A stretch of 64,000 nucleotides of DNA, taken from assembly GCF_017743935.1 (NCBI RefSeq), contig NZ_JAGHRE010000016.1, forward strand, positions 1 to 64,000, written 5' to 3'. A program made the translations under genes and the position numbers. How positions within the stretch are numbered: position 1 is the first letter of the stretch; each line of letters begins with the position of its first letter. The stretch is from Tropicibacter sp. R16_0. Lineage in GTDB: Bacteria > Pseudomonadota > Alphaproteobacteria > Rhodobacterales > Rhodobacteraceae. The notes beneath the pieces are model-generated. The model saw nothing but the letters and a program-made list of their open reading frames with translations, was not told where the DNA came from and ran no database searches. Below are positions 28,462 to 36,577 of the stretch, in pieces.

Positions 28462-29348
28462 CGCAGGCTCCCCCCGGTGTTGCGTCCGGTCTGTTTGGGA
28501 ACAGCCATCACCCAGTCTTCGGTCGGGATGTCGGGAAAACCTTGAAAGTTCAGCAGGTTGTTGAACTTCAGCCGACAGGTTTCCATCCGCTTGTCGCAGC
28601 CTGCCAAAAGTTTGACGGTATCGCCCGCCTGCAAGCCGCCGCGCATCGGCTCCCACAGGTGAATGATACGGCCTGCCCCGTCTGACACATCACGTTTTAT
28701 CAGGCCCCATAGACCCTTGGCCGAGCCCGACAGAACACTCAATCGGCCCCGCTCGAACCAGCCGGGCTCAAACCCAGGCAGGTCTTGCCAGCGCAGGACC
28801 AGGCCATTTTCGATGACTTCTACCTCGCGTTCGACCGTGTAACCGGGTGCGCTGGTATCAAACCGGCAAGACCCATCACCCAAAACCGCAGTACAGGGTT
28901 TCTGAAAGATCCGGCCCGTTGGTTGGTTCAAGGCCTCGGTCAAGCCACGCAACTCGGCCTGAAACGCATTCCCCGACCGCCGCAACTCGCCAATCGTGCC
29001 ACGAAACTGCAGCCAGCGCATATCCGTGTCGGCCCAGTTGACCAACCAGGCTTTCACCTCAGCCCCGTCAAAACGCCCTGCCTCGATATCCTCGGCCTTG
29101 ACCGAGATATCACTGATCGCGCCCAGTGCTTCGGTGTTGTCCACCGACAAGCCGGTGCTCTGCTCGACAGCCAGAGCCGTCAGGCCCGTATCAGCCTTGA
29201 AGTCCAACCCGTCGAAACTCAATGTCCGGTCGTGATCGGTGAACCCATATTCCTGCCCATCCGCCCGGCGAATGGCCCAGCAACGCGCCAGGGTCGTCAT
29301 CCCGGTCTGCAGATGTGATTTGAAACGTTCATCCATTGGTCTGCTCAC
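28458..29348 (-). CDS. GTA gp13, tail hub protein (DUF2163)
   Basis: 296 residues from a GTG at 29348 overlapping the gp12 stop; an ATG at 29336 is an equally possible start. It shows the DUF2163 pattern: LARCWAIRRADGQEYGFTDHD, YEFEVQLRGLTEAL-like QAELRGLTEALNQPTGR, and four C-terminal-half cysteines in two pairs (CTAVLGDGSC, CDKRMETC) followed by FNNLLNFQGFPDIP. Such paired cysteines are seen in tail-tip proteins that hold an iron-sulfur cluster, such as lambda gpL. It links the distal tail protein to gp15. Confidence 0.93.
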   Translation of the reverse strand: MSRPMDERFKSHLQTGMTTLARCWAIRRADGQEYGFTDHDRTLSFDGLDFKADTGLTALAVEQSTGLSVDNTEALGAISDISVKAEDIEAGRFDGAEVKAWLVNWADTDMRWLQFRGTIGELRRSGNAFQAELRGLTEALNQPTGRIFQKPCTAVLGDGSCRFDTSAPGYTVEREVEVIENGLVLRWQDLPGFEPGWFERGRLSVLSGSAKGLWGLIKRDVSDGAGRIIHLWEPMRGGLQAGDTVKLLAGCDKRMETCRLKFNNLLNFQGFPDIPTEDWVMAVPKQTGRNTGGSLR

Positions 29349-29977
29349 ACCCTTACTTCGACGACGGGCACATTAGGCACATCACCGGCTTGAAAGCTCG
29401 CAACGCTGGTCTGGATGCGGTCGGTGTCAAACCGCACCGGCACATCAAATTCGAACCCCGCCACGATCGGCAGTTCCTCGGCGGGCGGGTGGACAAAGAT
29501 CACTTCACCCGTGGTCAGATCCAGGGTGTAATCCACGGCCTCTTTCAGCTCATCCTGTTCGACGCCCACCTTCACGGATCCTAGAACCGGTTTGGCAATC
29601 GGCCGCTGATAGATGTATTCCCCCGACCGATAGGTTTTGATCAGTTGAAAGCGCGTGGTCTCACCGTCGCCCGTGGCAATCACCTGATCGTCAAAGGCCA
29701 CCTCACTTGTCGCCCGTGAGGTCTTGTAGTCGGACCAATCCTTCCAGCGGAACCCGAACATCTGCCCCTGACGCGCCTCATAAAAGGCAATCAGCGTCTC
29801 GATGTCATCCAGGGACCGCATTCCAAGGCCCGCGTCATAGCGGCGTCGCGAATGCGCCCAAGGCGTGTTTCGCTCTTCGAACCCGTTGGCAAGGGTTACG
29901 ACCTCGGTTCGACGCTCCGGCCCACCAACCGACCCAAAGCTCAGGTTGGCGGGAAATCTCACCTCGTGAAAGTTCAT
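29345..29977 (-). CDS. GTA gp12, distal tail protein (DUF2460)
   Basis: 210 residues with the DUF2460/TIGR02217 pattern: FHEVRFPANLSFGSVGGPERRTEVVTLANGFEERNTPWAHSRRRYDAG at the N-terminus and IAFYEARQGQMFGFRWKDWSDYK. It forms the first ring of the baseplate below the tail tube. It starts 15 nt after the gp11 stop and ends overlapping gp13. Confidence 0.94.
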   Translation of the reverse strand: MNFHEVRFPANLSFGSVGGPERRTEVVTLANGFEERNTPWAHSRRRYDAGLGMRSLDDIETLIAFYEARQGQMFGFRWKDWSDYKTSRATSEVAFDDQVIATGDGETTRFQLIKTYRSGEYIYQRPIAKPVLGSVKVGVEQDELKEAVDYTLDLTTGEVIFVHPPAEELPIVAGFEFDVPVRFDTDRIQTSVASFQAGDVPNVPVVEVRV

Positions 29978-29992
29978 GTCTGTCTCCCCGAT

Positions 29993-30655
29993 TTAGCGGT
30001 TGCGGTTGCCGCGGTTCAGCGCGCGCGTCATCTGCGCGGCGATCTGCCCCTGCGAGCGCTGAAAGCTCTGCGCGTCCGGTGTCGAAATGTTCATGACCAC
30101 ACTCACAGGCCGCCCCCCACCTGCGCTGCGCACGCCCAGCTTGCCGTCGGCGCCACGGGTCAGCGGCATGATCGCCTCGGGCCCCGCTTCACCCATCAGG
30201 CCGGTGCCGCCACGCATGGGAAAGGTCACCGGCCCATTGACGATGCCACCATTGGCAAACGGCATGACCCGCCCCTGCGAAAAGCTGCCGCCTTTGGCAA
30301 ACCCGAACAGGCCGCCAACAAAGTCGCCGATGCCGCTGGAAATCGAGCCCGAGATGCCATCAATGACCGGGTTCACGGCCGCATTATAGGTCGAGCGCAC
30401 AACAGAATTGGCTGCATCCTTCAACACATCCGACAGCTTGCCGCCCTCGAACACCAGATCCTCGAATGCGCCTTTCAAACCCGACCGCATGCCGCGCTCG
30501 AGCCCGGACATGTCCTTGACCAAACCGGCCAGCGCCTTGTCGGTCGCATCGGACGCACGCCCCAGTTCGGCCAAGCTCATGTTGGTGCCACGCACCGCCT
30601 GGGATGCGCTTTCGCTGGCATCTTCCAGCTCGATAAAGCTCTCACTCTCCGCCAT
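29993..30655 (-). CDS. GTA gp11, tail tape measure protein
   Basis: 220 residues from the ATG at 30655, chosen for the GGAG six bases upstream; an ATG at 30667 is possible. Helical N-terminal half (SASQAVRGTNMSLAELGRASDATDKALAGLVKDM), then GAFEDLVFEGGKLSDVLKD and a Gly-rich C-terminal segment (FAKGGSFSQGRVMPFANGGIVNGPVTFPM), a pattern common to phage tape measures. The very short length fits the short GTA tail. It overlaps the preceding small gene by 14 nt. Confidence 0.92.
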   Translation of the reverse strand: MAESESFIELEDASESASQAVRGTNMSLAELGRASDATDKALAGLVKDMSGLERGMRSGLKGAFEDLVFEGGKLSDVLKDAANSVVRSTYNAAVNPVIDGISGSISSGIGDFVGGLFGFAKGGSFSQGRVMPFANGGIVNGPVTFPMRGGTGLMGEAGPEAIMPLTRGADGKLGVRSAGGGRPVSVVMNISTPDAQSFQRSQGQIAAQMTRALNRGNRNR

Positions 30656-30863
30656 CACATTCTCCATCTCTCTGGCCGTTCTTCTGGTCGGGATAGGCCT
30701 CAAGCAGCGCATCCAGACCGGCCCGGTTCAACGGGGCGTTCGCCCCGTCCTGGCCAAGCATCAACCGCAGTTCAGCAGGGCTCAGACGCCAGAATTGCTC
30801 TGGCGTCAGTTTCAGTCCGTACAGCCCGGCCCGCATCAGGGCGGGCCAATCGAACCTGCTCAT
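30642..30863 (-). CDS. GTA tail assembly chaperone, gp10.1 type
   Basis: 73 residues: FDWPALMRAGLYGLKLTPEQFWRLSPAELRLMLGQDG. This is the small rcc01693-type protein that follows gp10 in Rhodobacterales GTA clusters and corresponds to the second tail assembly chaperone of siphophages. It overlaps gp10 by 4 nt (ATGA). There is no sign of a slippery site fusing it to gp10; the two are separate frames. Confidence 0.85.
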   Translation of the reverse strand: MSRFDWPALMRAGLYGLKLTPEQFWRLSPAELRLMLGQDGANAPLNRAGLDALLEAYPDQKNGQRDGECDGGE

Positions 30864-31180
30864 GCCTGGTCCGGCAAAACAAAGGCCCGCGCCAACAGCG
30901 TTCCCGCGGCACGCGCGGCAGCCATTGGTCCACCTTCGATCTCGGCTTGCAGCAGGTCAGCGCGCGCAACATCCGCGCCCCCGCCGCGCAACCCGGCCAG
31001 GATCAGTGCTAGCACATCGCGGCTTGAAAACTCTGCCTCTTCAAACCGTTGTACCAACTCGATAAGCGAGCCGCACTCCAGGCTGTCTTCCAATTCGGCC
31101 AATGCGCCCAGCGTCAGCTTGAGCACCCGCCGCTCTCCATCGATGGTCAAAGCCACCTCTCCCGTCCACGGATTGGCCAT
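30860..31180 (-). CDS. GTA gp10, gene transfer agent family protein
   Basis: 106 residues: NPWTGEVALTIDGERRVLKLTLGALAELEDSL followed by a helical half. This is the GTA family protein between the major tail protein and the tape measure, in the position of the first tail assembly chaperone. It starts 4 nt after gp9 ends and overlaps gp10.1. Confidence 0.9.
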   Translation of the reverse strand: MANPWTGEVALTIDGERRVLKLTLGALAELEDSLECGSLIELVQRFEEAEFSSRDVLALILAGLRGGGADVARADLLQAEIEGGPMAAARAAGTLLARAFVLPDQA

Positions 31181-31184
31181 TGGA

Positions 31185-31598
31185 TCAAAGCGCCGTAAAG
31201 TTCAGCGCGCCCGCGCTTGCCAGGCTCAGCTCGTATGTCGCCTCGCCGTTGTGCGAACCGGCGTATTCGATCGCTGTCACTTGGAACGGCCCCTCCACGG
31301 TGCCAAAGTCCGGGATGATCACCTGAAAAGCCGGTGTCACACCATCAAAGAACAGCTGGCGCGTGCGTTCATCGGTGCTTTCGTCCTTGAACACCCCCGA
31401 GCCCGAGATCGAGGCCGATTTCACTCCTGCGCCAGACAGCAGCTCGCGCCAACCACCCTGGCTCTCCAGACTGGTCACATCCACGCTTTCAGCATTGAAG
31501 CTCACCCGCGTGGCCCGCAGACCGGCAACTGTCTCGAACTGGCCTGCGCCGTTCATGTCCACCTTGATCAGCAGGTCTTTTCCGTTTTGAGCACCCAT
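31185..31598 (-). CDS. GTA gp9, major tail tube protein (TP901-1 family)
   Basis: 137 residues: GKDLLIKVDMNGAGQFETVAGLRATRVSFNAESVDVTSLES, then GVKSASISGSGVFKDESTDERTRQLFF. This is the TP901-1-like tail tube signature. Hexamers stack to form the tail tube. It lies 24 nt after gp8. Confidence 0.94.
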   Translation of the reverse strand: MGAQNGKDLLIKVDMNGAGQFETVAGLRATRVSFNAESVDVTSLESQGGWRELLSGAGVKSASISGSGVFKDESTDERTRQLFFDGVTPAFQVIIPDFGTVEGPFQVTAIEYAGSHNGEATYELSLASAGALNFTAL

Positions 31599-31622
31599 AT
31601 CGTCTCTCCAATGATAGGTTGA

Positions 31623-32036
31623 TTAGTTGTCTTCCACACGGGCGTGGAACCTCAGGTCGATCTGGCGAAATTGACCGGTCGAACCGGTTTTCCTGGCCGT
31701 GGCCCGCTCGAACCACAGGCCAACCACACGGCCCCTCGTCAGCGTCAGCGAGGCGTTGCGCAGCGCATCCCCGATCGCGACCGCCAACTGCTTGGCAGCT
31801 GCGAAACCGGATGCCTCGGACATCACCGTGACGGTAAACCGATGCCGCGCACCCTGCCCCGTTTGATCAGACGCATCGCGCACATCTTCCGGCCCCAGCA
31901 GCACATAGGTTGGTGGCAGGGTGCCTGCCGGAAGCGCGTCATAGATCGCGTCTCCCACAAGGGCTTCAATGGCCGTATCGGCCTGCAAAAGATCGTAAAC
32001 TGCGCTTTGCAGCGCTGCCGCCGCTCCATAGCTCAT
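31623..32036 (-). CDS. GTA gp8, tail terminator/completion protein (DUF3168)
   Basis: 137 residues with the DUF3168 pattern ALQSAVYDLLQADTAIEALVG...PPTYVLLGPEDVRDASD, RHRFTVTVMSEASGFAAAKQLAVAIGDAL. The family caps the tail tube and joins it to the head. It overlaps gp7 by 4 nt. Confidence 0.92.
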   Translation of the reverse strand: MSYGAAAALQSAVYDLLQADTAIEALVGDAIYDALPAGTLPPTYVLLGPEDVRDASDQTGQGARHRFTVTVMSEASGFAAAKQLAVAIGDALRNASLTLTRGRVVGLWFERATARKTGSTGQFRQIDLRFHARVEDN

Positions 32037-32371
32037 ACCGCCACCTCTTCATCAGCAAAACACGTCAGGTACATCCGCGCCGGATCGCGCTCCGCCACTG
32101 CGCGAATGACAAACACCCGGTCGCCTTCCCGAAATCGCTGGTCAGGCGACGGGCGGCTGTCGGCCCCCATCGGCGCGTTGCGCACGACGATCTTGAACCG
32201 CATCTGCGAGCGCGCAGCACCGCCAACGCGGCGCTCGGACCCTGTTCGGGCAGACACTTCTGCCCAAAGCTGACCAGCTGCAGTCCAGGTTTCGTTGAAC
32301 CCTCCAGCGCCATCGGCCACACGCTCGGGACGCTCCAACGTCAAACGACGGTTCAGGTGGGGCCGCTTCAT
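32033..32371 (-). CDS. GTA gp7, head-tail adaptor (head closure) protein
   Basis: 112 residues from the ATG at 32371, which overlaps the gp6 stop (ATGA). LNRRLTLERPERVADGAGGFNETWTAAGQLWAEVSARTGSER is the usual start of head-tail joining proteins of the SPP1 gp16/HK97 gp7 group. Confidence 0.92.
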   Translation of the reverse strand: MKRPHLNRRLTLERPERVADGAGGFNETWTAAGQLWAEVSARTGSERRVGGAARSQMRFKIVVRNAPMGADSRPSPDQRFREGDRVFVIRAVAERDPARMYLTCFADEEVAV

Positions 32372-32967
32372 TGCGCTGCTCCCAGGCCAAAACGCACCAT
32401 GCGATACCGCTGGATCAAGCTGGTCACGCCAAAGGGCATGCACCCGTCGCTCAACGCGGTCTCATCACGGTATTCATAGTAGTGCGCCGCCAGCAGCAGA
32501 ACCGCGTGCCCCAGATCCGCAGGCAACCCGCCCCAATCCGACGCCATCCCGGCGCTGAATGTGATCTTCGCCGAACCACCAGTAGCAATCACAGGCAACA
32601 AGGCGCCAGCCGGGCGCAAGCGCGGGCGTTGGCTGTCTTTCTCCAGGCGATAGTCCTCGGGGGCGACAGCCGCCTCCAAACCTGCGGCATTTGACACCAA
32701 CAAGGCCGATATTTCGCGTACCGGCGACACGGGCAGCACCTCGCCCGCACGGTCGCGCCAGCTGTTCACACTCCAGGAAAACTCCCGCGTGATCAGCACC
32801 TTGCTAATGCGGGCCTCGATGGCGGCAATCGCGGCCACCAGAAACCCACGCAGCGCGGCATCCTGAACCGTGTCATCGGCAAAGCCGCTGCCCAACCGCA
32901 AATGCGCCTTGAATTGTTCCACCGGCAACGCCGCCACCGGGATCGTGGTTTCTTCGATCAACATCAT
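32368..32967 (-). CDS. GTA gp6, head-tail connector (adaptor) protein
   Basis: 199 residues from the ATG at 32967, with GGAGAG at good spacing; the frame is open upstream to 33075. It has the connector pattern PVEQFKAHLRLGSGFADDTVQDAALRGFLVAAIAAIEARI and a C-terminal LLLAAHYYEYRDE. It forms the ring below the portal. A 170-nt gap containing a hairpin separates it from the capsid gene. Confidence 0.93.
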   Translation of the reverse strand: MMLIEETTIPVAALPVEQFKAHLRLGSGFADDTVQDAALRGFLVAAIAAIEARISKVLITREFSWSVNSWRDRAGEVLPVSPVREISALLVSNAAGLEAAVAPEDYRLEKDSQRPRLRPAGALLPVIATGGSAKITFSAGMASDWGGLPADLGHAVLLLAAHYYEYRDETALSDGCMPFGVTSLIQRYRMVRFGLGAAQ

Positions 32968-33101
32968 CGCGTCTCTCCGCAAGCTCGGGGCCCAAACGGG
33001 CCAAATCCTTCGGCTATCTGCGGGCACACGCCACCTCACGTTGCTCGGACGGAGGGGAGCAGCTAGACAACGCAAGGACCCATTCCCGGCGCATGCCCGC
33101 C

Positions 33102-33125
33102 CCGGGACCGGCGAACCGGCCTCGG
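33102..33125 (-). other. UUCG-loop hairpin after the GTA capsid gene
   Basis: On the minus strand CCGAGGCCGG and CCGGTCCCGG pair (one mismatch, one G-T) around a TTCG tetraloop, 12 nt after the capsid stop. No T run follows, so mRNA stabilisation or processing is likelier than termination. Confidence 0.5.
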
Positions 33126-33137
33126 TATCAGCACTGC

Positions 33138-34316
33138 TTAGGCAGTGCCGAATTTCAGCAGCTTGATCGCAGCAAAATCGCTCACGTCGCCGCCCACGCG
33201 CTTGGTGGCATAGAACAGGACGTGGGGCTTGGCGCTGAACGGATCGCGCAGCACGCGCAGATCCGGACGCTCGGCGACGGTGTAACCCGCAGCAAAGTCA
33301 CCAAAGGCAACGGAATAGCTGTCGGTTGCCGCGTCGGGCATATCCTCGGCAATCACCACCGGATAGCCCATCAGACGCGCAGGCTCACCCGCCGCCAGGC
33401 CATCCGACCACAGGAAACGGCCGTCTGCGTCCTTCAGCTTGCGGATCACGCCGGCGGTTTTCGAGTTCATCACAAAGGTACCGTTGGCGCGGTATTGCGC
33501 ACCCAGAGCATAGACCAGGTCGACGATGTCATCGGCATCGACGCCACCGGCGACGCCCGATGCGACATAGCCAATGTTGCCCCAGCTCCAGCTGTCATTG
33601 TCGACTGCTGTGTGGTTCAGGAAGCCGCGCGGTTTGTCCGCACCGTCACCGTTGATGAATGCATCCGCCTCGGCACGGGCAAACTTGTCCGCGATGCGGC
33701 CAGCCAGCCAACCTTCGATGTCGAATGCACTGTCATCCAGCAGACGCTGCGACGCCTTGGGCAGAGCCGACAGCTCGTGCAGCGGGATCGAGATGCGGTC
33801 GATCGAAGGCGTACCGGTCTCGACGGTCGCAGTTGTTTCATCAGCCCAGCCAGCACCCACATCGGTGTGGTCGATCAGAACATCGAAAGAGTTCGCCTCG
33901 ACGTTCACGACATTGGCAATCGAACGGATCGATGCGGTCGATTTCAGAACCGATTTGACGGTATCCGCGGTCTGCGGATCCACCAGATAGCCGCCCTCGC
34001 TGTTGACGGCAGTCGACAGCGACTTGCCTTCCATGTCCAGGCCGCGCAGGGCGTCATCATCACCCGAACGCACATAGGCGTTGAACGCTTTCTGATGGGG
34101 CGCACCTTCGTCGATCGAGGCGGCAAGATGCGGACGTGCCGCGAATTGAGATTTACGATCCAGCATGGTCAGTCGCTCTTCTGTCTGTTTCAGTTTGGTT
34201 TGAACTTCGTCTTGAAAGCCCTTGAATTCACTTACGAAGCCGGTCACTGCCTGCTTCACTTCATGAACCAGGGGCGCACCCTCTCCGGCCAAGGCCGCGA
34301 TATCGGTCTTGCTCAT
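33138..34316 (-). CDS. GTA gp5, major capsid protein (HK97 fold)
   Basis: 392 residues from the ATG at 34316 (AAAGGA upstream). The N-terminal about 100 residues are a helical/coiled-coil scaffold-like delta region (VKQAVTGFVSEFKGFQDEVQTKLKQTEERLTMLDRK) that the gp4 protease should remove. The mature HK97-fold domain begins near MEGKSLSTAVNSEGGYLVDPQ and includes SIRSIANVVNVEANSFDVLIDHTDVGAGWADE and GYVASGVAGGVDADDIVDLVYAL. It builds the particle head. Confidence 0.97.
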   Translation of the reverse strand: MSKTDIAALAGEGAPLVHEVKQAVTGFVSEFKGFQDEVQTKLKQTEERLTMLDRKSQFAARPHLAASIDEGAPHQKAFNAYVRSGDDDALRGLDMEGKSLSTAVNSEGGYLVDPQTADTVKSVLKSTASIRSIANVVNVEANSFDVLIDHTDVGAGWADETTATVETGTPSIDRISIPLHELSALPKASQRLLDDSAFDIEGWLAGRIADKFARAEADAFINGDGADKPRGFLNHTAVDNDSWSWGNIGYVASGVAGGVDADDIVDLVYALGAQYRANGTFVMNSKTAGVIRKLKDADGRFLWSDGLAAGEPARLMGYPVVIAEDMPDAATDSYSVAFGDFAAGYTVAERPDLRVLRDPFSAKPHVLFYATKRVGGDVSDFAAIKLLKFGTA

Positions 34317-34352
34317 CAGCACGTCCTTTTGTTGGGTGGGTTTGCGGCGCCG

Positions 34353-34910
34353 TTACCTGCGCGCCATTTCCTGCCGGGCGCTGTCAAACACCTCGGCAAT
34401 GCTGCGCCAGGCGTCTTCGGCATCCAGGGTTGTCCCCTTTGCCGCTACCCGCGCACTGGGAAGCATCGGGAAAGTCACAAGCGACACTTCCCACAGCTCC
34501 AGTTCCGTCAAGAGCCGCTGGCCCTTGTCATTCTTGCTGGCCCGTTTGGTGCGGTAGCCGATGGACAACCCATCAATCGCCCCTGCCTGGATCAAAGCCG
34601 CCGCCTCACGCCCCTTTTGCGTGGTTTCCAGCAGCCGCCCCTTGACCCACAGGCCCTTGTCGTCCTCGCGGACCTCGTCCCAGACCCCGATGGGCTGTGC
34701 CGGATCGTGCTGCCACAGCATCTTCACCCGCTGACCCGAGGCGTTCAGAATTTTGAGCGAGGCGCGATAAGCACCCTTCTGCACGTTGTCGCCCCCCTGA
34801 TCGGTCTCGCCAAACAGACTCGCATAGCCCTCAATCACCGCGTCGTTAGACACGGTCAGCCCTTCACCGAAACGCGCGAATTTATGTTCAAGTCCGGTAT
34901 CAATTTCCAT
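34353..34910 (-). CDS. GTA gp4, prohead protease (HK97 family)
   Basis: 185 residues from the ATG at 34910 (GAGGAG at 6 nt). The U35 prohead protease pattern is clear: IEGYASLFGETDQGGDNVQKGAYRAS, VKMLWQHDPAQPIGVWDEVREDDKGLWVKGRL (His), AIDGLSIGYRTK (Ser) and LWEVSLVTFPMLPSA. It cleaves the capsid delta domain during maturation. Confidence 0.95.
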   Translation of the reverse strand: MEIDTGLEHKFARFGEGLTVSNDAVIEGYASLFGETDQGGDNVQKGAYRASLKILNASGQRVKMLWQHDPAQPIGVWDEVREDDKGLWVKGRLLETTQKGREAAALIQAGAIDGLSIGYRTKRASKNDKGQRLLTELELWEVSLVTFPMLPSARVAAKGTTLDAEDAWRSIAEVFDSARQEMARR

Positions 34911-34938
34911 GAGGTACTCCTCGTAACCCACTGATGTT

Positions 34939-35160
34939 TCAATTCGTCGCAGCGGTAAGAACCGATTGAAAGGCCTGCGCCAGGATCACCGCAACGACGC
35001 CATAAACCGTCAACCACAGCCGCTTTTCCAACCGCTCCATCATCTCTTCCAACTGGTCCAAACGGCGGTTGATGTGCTCCAATTTAATGGTCATCACCCG
35101 CTCGTGTGCCGCCAGCTTCAGACCCGGTGCGCACTCAAACGGAGGATGCCCATCAGCCAT
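34939..35160 (-). CDS. GTA head formation protein, rcc01685 (gp3.5) family
   Basis: 73 residues from the ATG at 35160, which overlaps the portal stop by 8 nt; an upstream GTG (35169) is possible. FECAPGLKLAAHERVMTIKLEHINRRLDQLEEMMERLEKRLW is a coiled coil, followed by one C-terminal transmembrane helix (VYGVVAVILAQAF). This matches the small conserved GTA head formation protein encoded between portal and protease. Confidence 0.88.
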   Translation of the reverse strand: MADGHPPFECAPGLKLAAHERVMTIKLEHINRRLDQLEEMMERLEKRLWLTVYGVVAVILAQAFQSVLTAATN

Positions 35161-36337
35161 CCGTGTCACCGGTCACCGCTGGCAACCCCAACAGGGCCCG
35201 CTTTTCGGTATCGGTTAGGAAATCCGCCCCCGTCACCCGCGCCCACTGCGCGTCCCGCTCGGACGCCAAAGCAGGCACCTGATCCAGATCCGGTTTCAAC
35301 GTCAGATCTTCACCATTGAACCCCGACAGCCAATCGGCCAGCGCCGCCGCCACCCGCGTCACCAGGGGCAGAACCGTCAGGCGATAGAACGCTCTGTTGG
35401 CCTCCTGATAGTTCGAATAGGTCGCGTCTCCCTGGATGCCCAGCAACATCGGCGGCACCCCAAAGGCCAGCGCGATCTCGCGGGCGGCGGCTTCCTTGGT
35501 CTTTTGAAACTCCATGTCCGACGGCGAAAAGCCCATCGGCTTCCAGTCCAGGCCGCCCTCCAGCACCATCGGACGTCCCGCATTGCGCGCGCCCTGATAG
35601 TTGGCCTCGATCTCATCGCTCAAACGGCGGAACTGATCCTCGGCCATGACACCCTGCCCGTCGCCACCGTTCCATACCAGTGCGCCAGAGGGGCGCGCAG
35701 CATTGTCCAACAGCGACTTGGACCAGCGCGAGGCGCTGTTGTGCACATCCACCGCCATCGCCGCCGCCTGCATCGGCGCAAAGCCGTAGTGATCATCCTG
35801 CGGATGGAACGACTTGATGTGGCAAATGGCCTGCGCATCAAACCGATGCTTCTTGGCACCGACGGTGTAGTCAAACGCCACCGGCCATCCATCAGCCCCC
35901 GGCACAACCGCCATGCGGTCGGAACGCAGCACATGCAGCTCCAGCGGCAGACCGTCCTCGGCCTGCACCGCCTCAACATAAGCATTGCCCGACAGCAGCA
36001 GCTGCCCAAACAGCGCCTCCATCAGCTCGGCCCGGCCCTGCGCCCCGTTGGGCCGCTTGATCAACGACAGCAGCGGATGCACGTCATAACGCTGTTCACG
36101 ATCCTGCAACACCAACGGCAGAGCAGCAGCGGCTTCGGCGATCAGCTTGACCGATCGGAACCCCACCGGGTTGCCCGCAAAGCCGGTCCGCGTCAGCGAC
36201 GCCGTGTCCCGCGGGCTCCACGCCACGCGACCACCGGTCTGCCAGGCCACAATCGGACCCGCCGCGCTTGCCTTGCTCTCGGGCGCTTTGCCCCCGGCCC
36301 CATTCCCGGCACCACGTCGCAAGAAATCGAAAACCAT
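35153..36337 (-). CDS. GTA gp3, portal protein (HK97 family)
   Basis: 394 residues. HK97-type portal pattern: GFAGNPVGFRSVKLIAEAAAALPLVL, HPLLSLIKRPNGAQGRAELMEALFGQLLLSGNAYVE, IKSFHPQDDHYGFAPMQAAAMAVDVHNSASRWSKSLLDN and AFGVPPMLLGIQGDATYSNYQEANRAFYRLTVLPL. It forms the dodecameric DNA entry channel. A 240-nt non-coding gap separates it from terminase. Confidence 0.96.
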   Translation of the reverse strand: MVFDFLRRGAGNGAGGKAPESKASAAGPIVAWQTGGRVAWSPRDTASLTRTGFAGNPVGFRSVKLIAEAAAALPLVLQDREQRYDVHPLLSLIKRPNGAQGRAELMEALFGQLLLSGNAYVEAVQAEDGLPLELHVLRSDRMAVVPGADGWPVAFDYTVGAKKHRFDAQAICHIKSFHPQDDHYGFAPMQAAAMAVDVHNSASRWSKSLLDNAARPSGALVWNGGDGQGVMAEDQFRRLSDEIEANYQGARNAGRPMVLEGGLDWKPMGFSPSDMEFQKTKEAAAREIALAFGVPPMLLGIQGDATYSNYQEANRAFYRLTVLPLVTRVAAALADWLSGFNGEDLTLKPDLDQVPALASERDAQWARVTGADFLTDTEKRALLGLPAVTGDTDG

Positions 36338-36515
36338 ATCTGATGCTCCTATCTGCTCACCGCTGCGCCGGACGCGCCGCTCGGCCTGTTGATGAGAGTT
36401 ATCGCTGAAGATTGTTGAAGGCTTGGAAACAGTGCGAACGCTGCTGTTGCAACACGCGGTATTTAGATGTCAGCAGGGAAACAAAGGGCCGCCACACCTG
36501 ACGCTCAACCAAAGT

Positions 36516-36532
36516 CTCCAAACGTTTTGGAG
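36516..36532. promoter_or_regulatory. Palindrome in the terminase-portal gap
   Basis: CTCCAAACGTTTTGGAG: 7-bp inverted arms around 3 nt, inside the 240-nt gap 36338-36577 that has no gene. It could be an operator for an internal GTA promoter. Nothing else is recognisable in the gap. Confidence 0.35.
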
Positions 36533-36577
36533 CGCGACAAAGCCCGCACAAACAGCCACCGCGCAAACCTTAACCGC

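Noticed and set aside
30642-31180. Programmed frameshift joining gp10 and the small gp10.1 gene, as in many siphophage tail chaperones.
   Set aside because: The genes overlap by ATGA with a clean stop and start; no slippery heptamer was seen near the junction.
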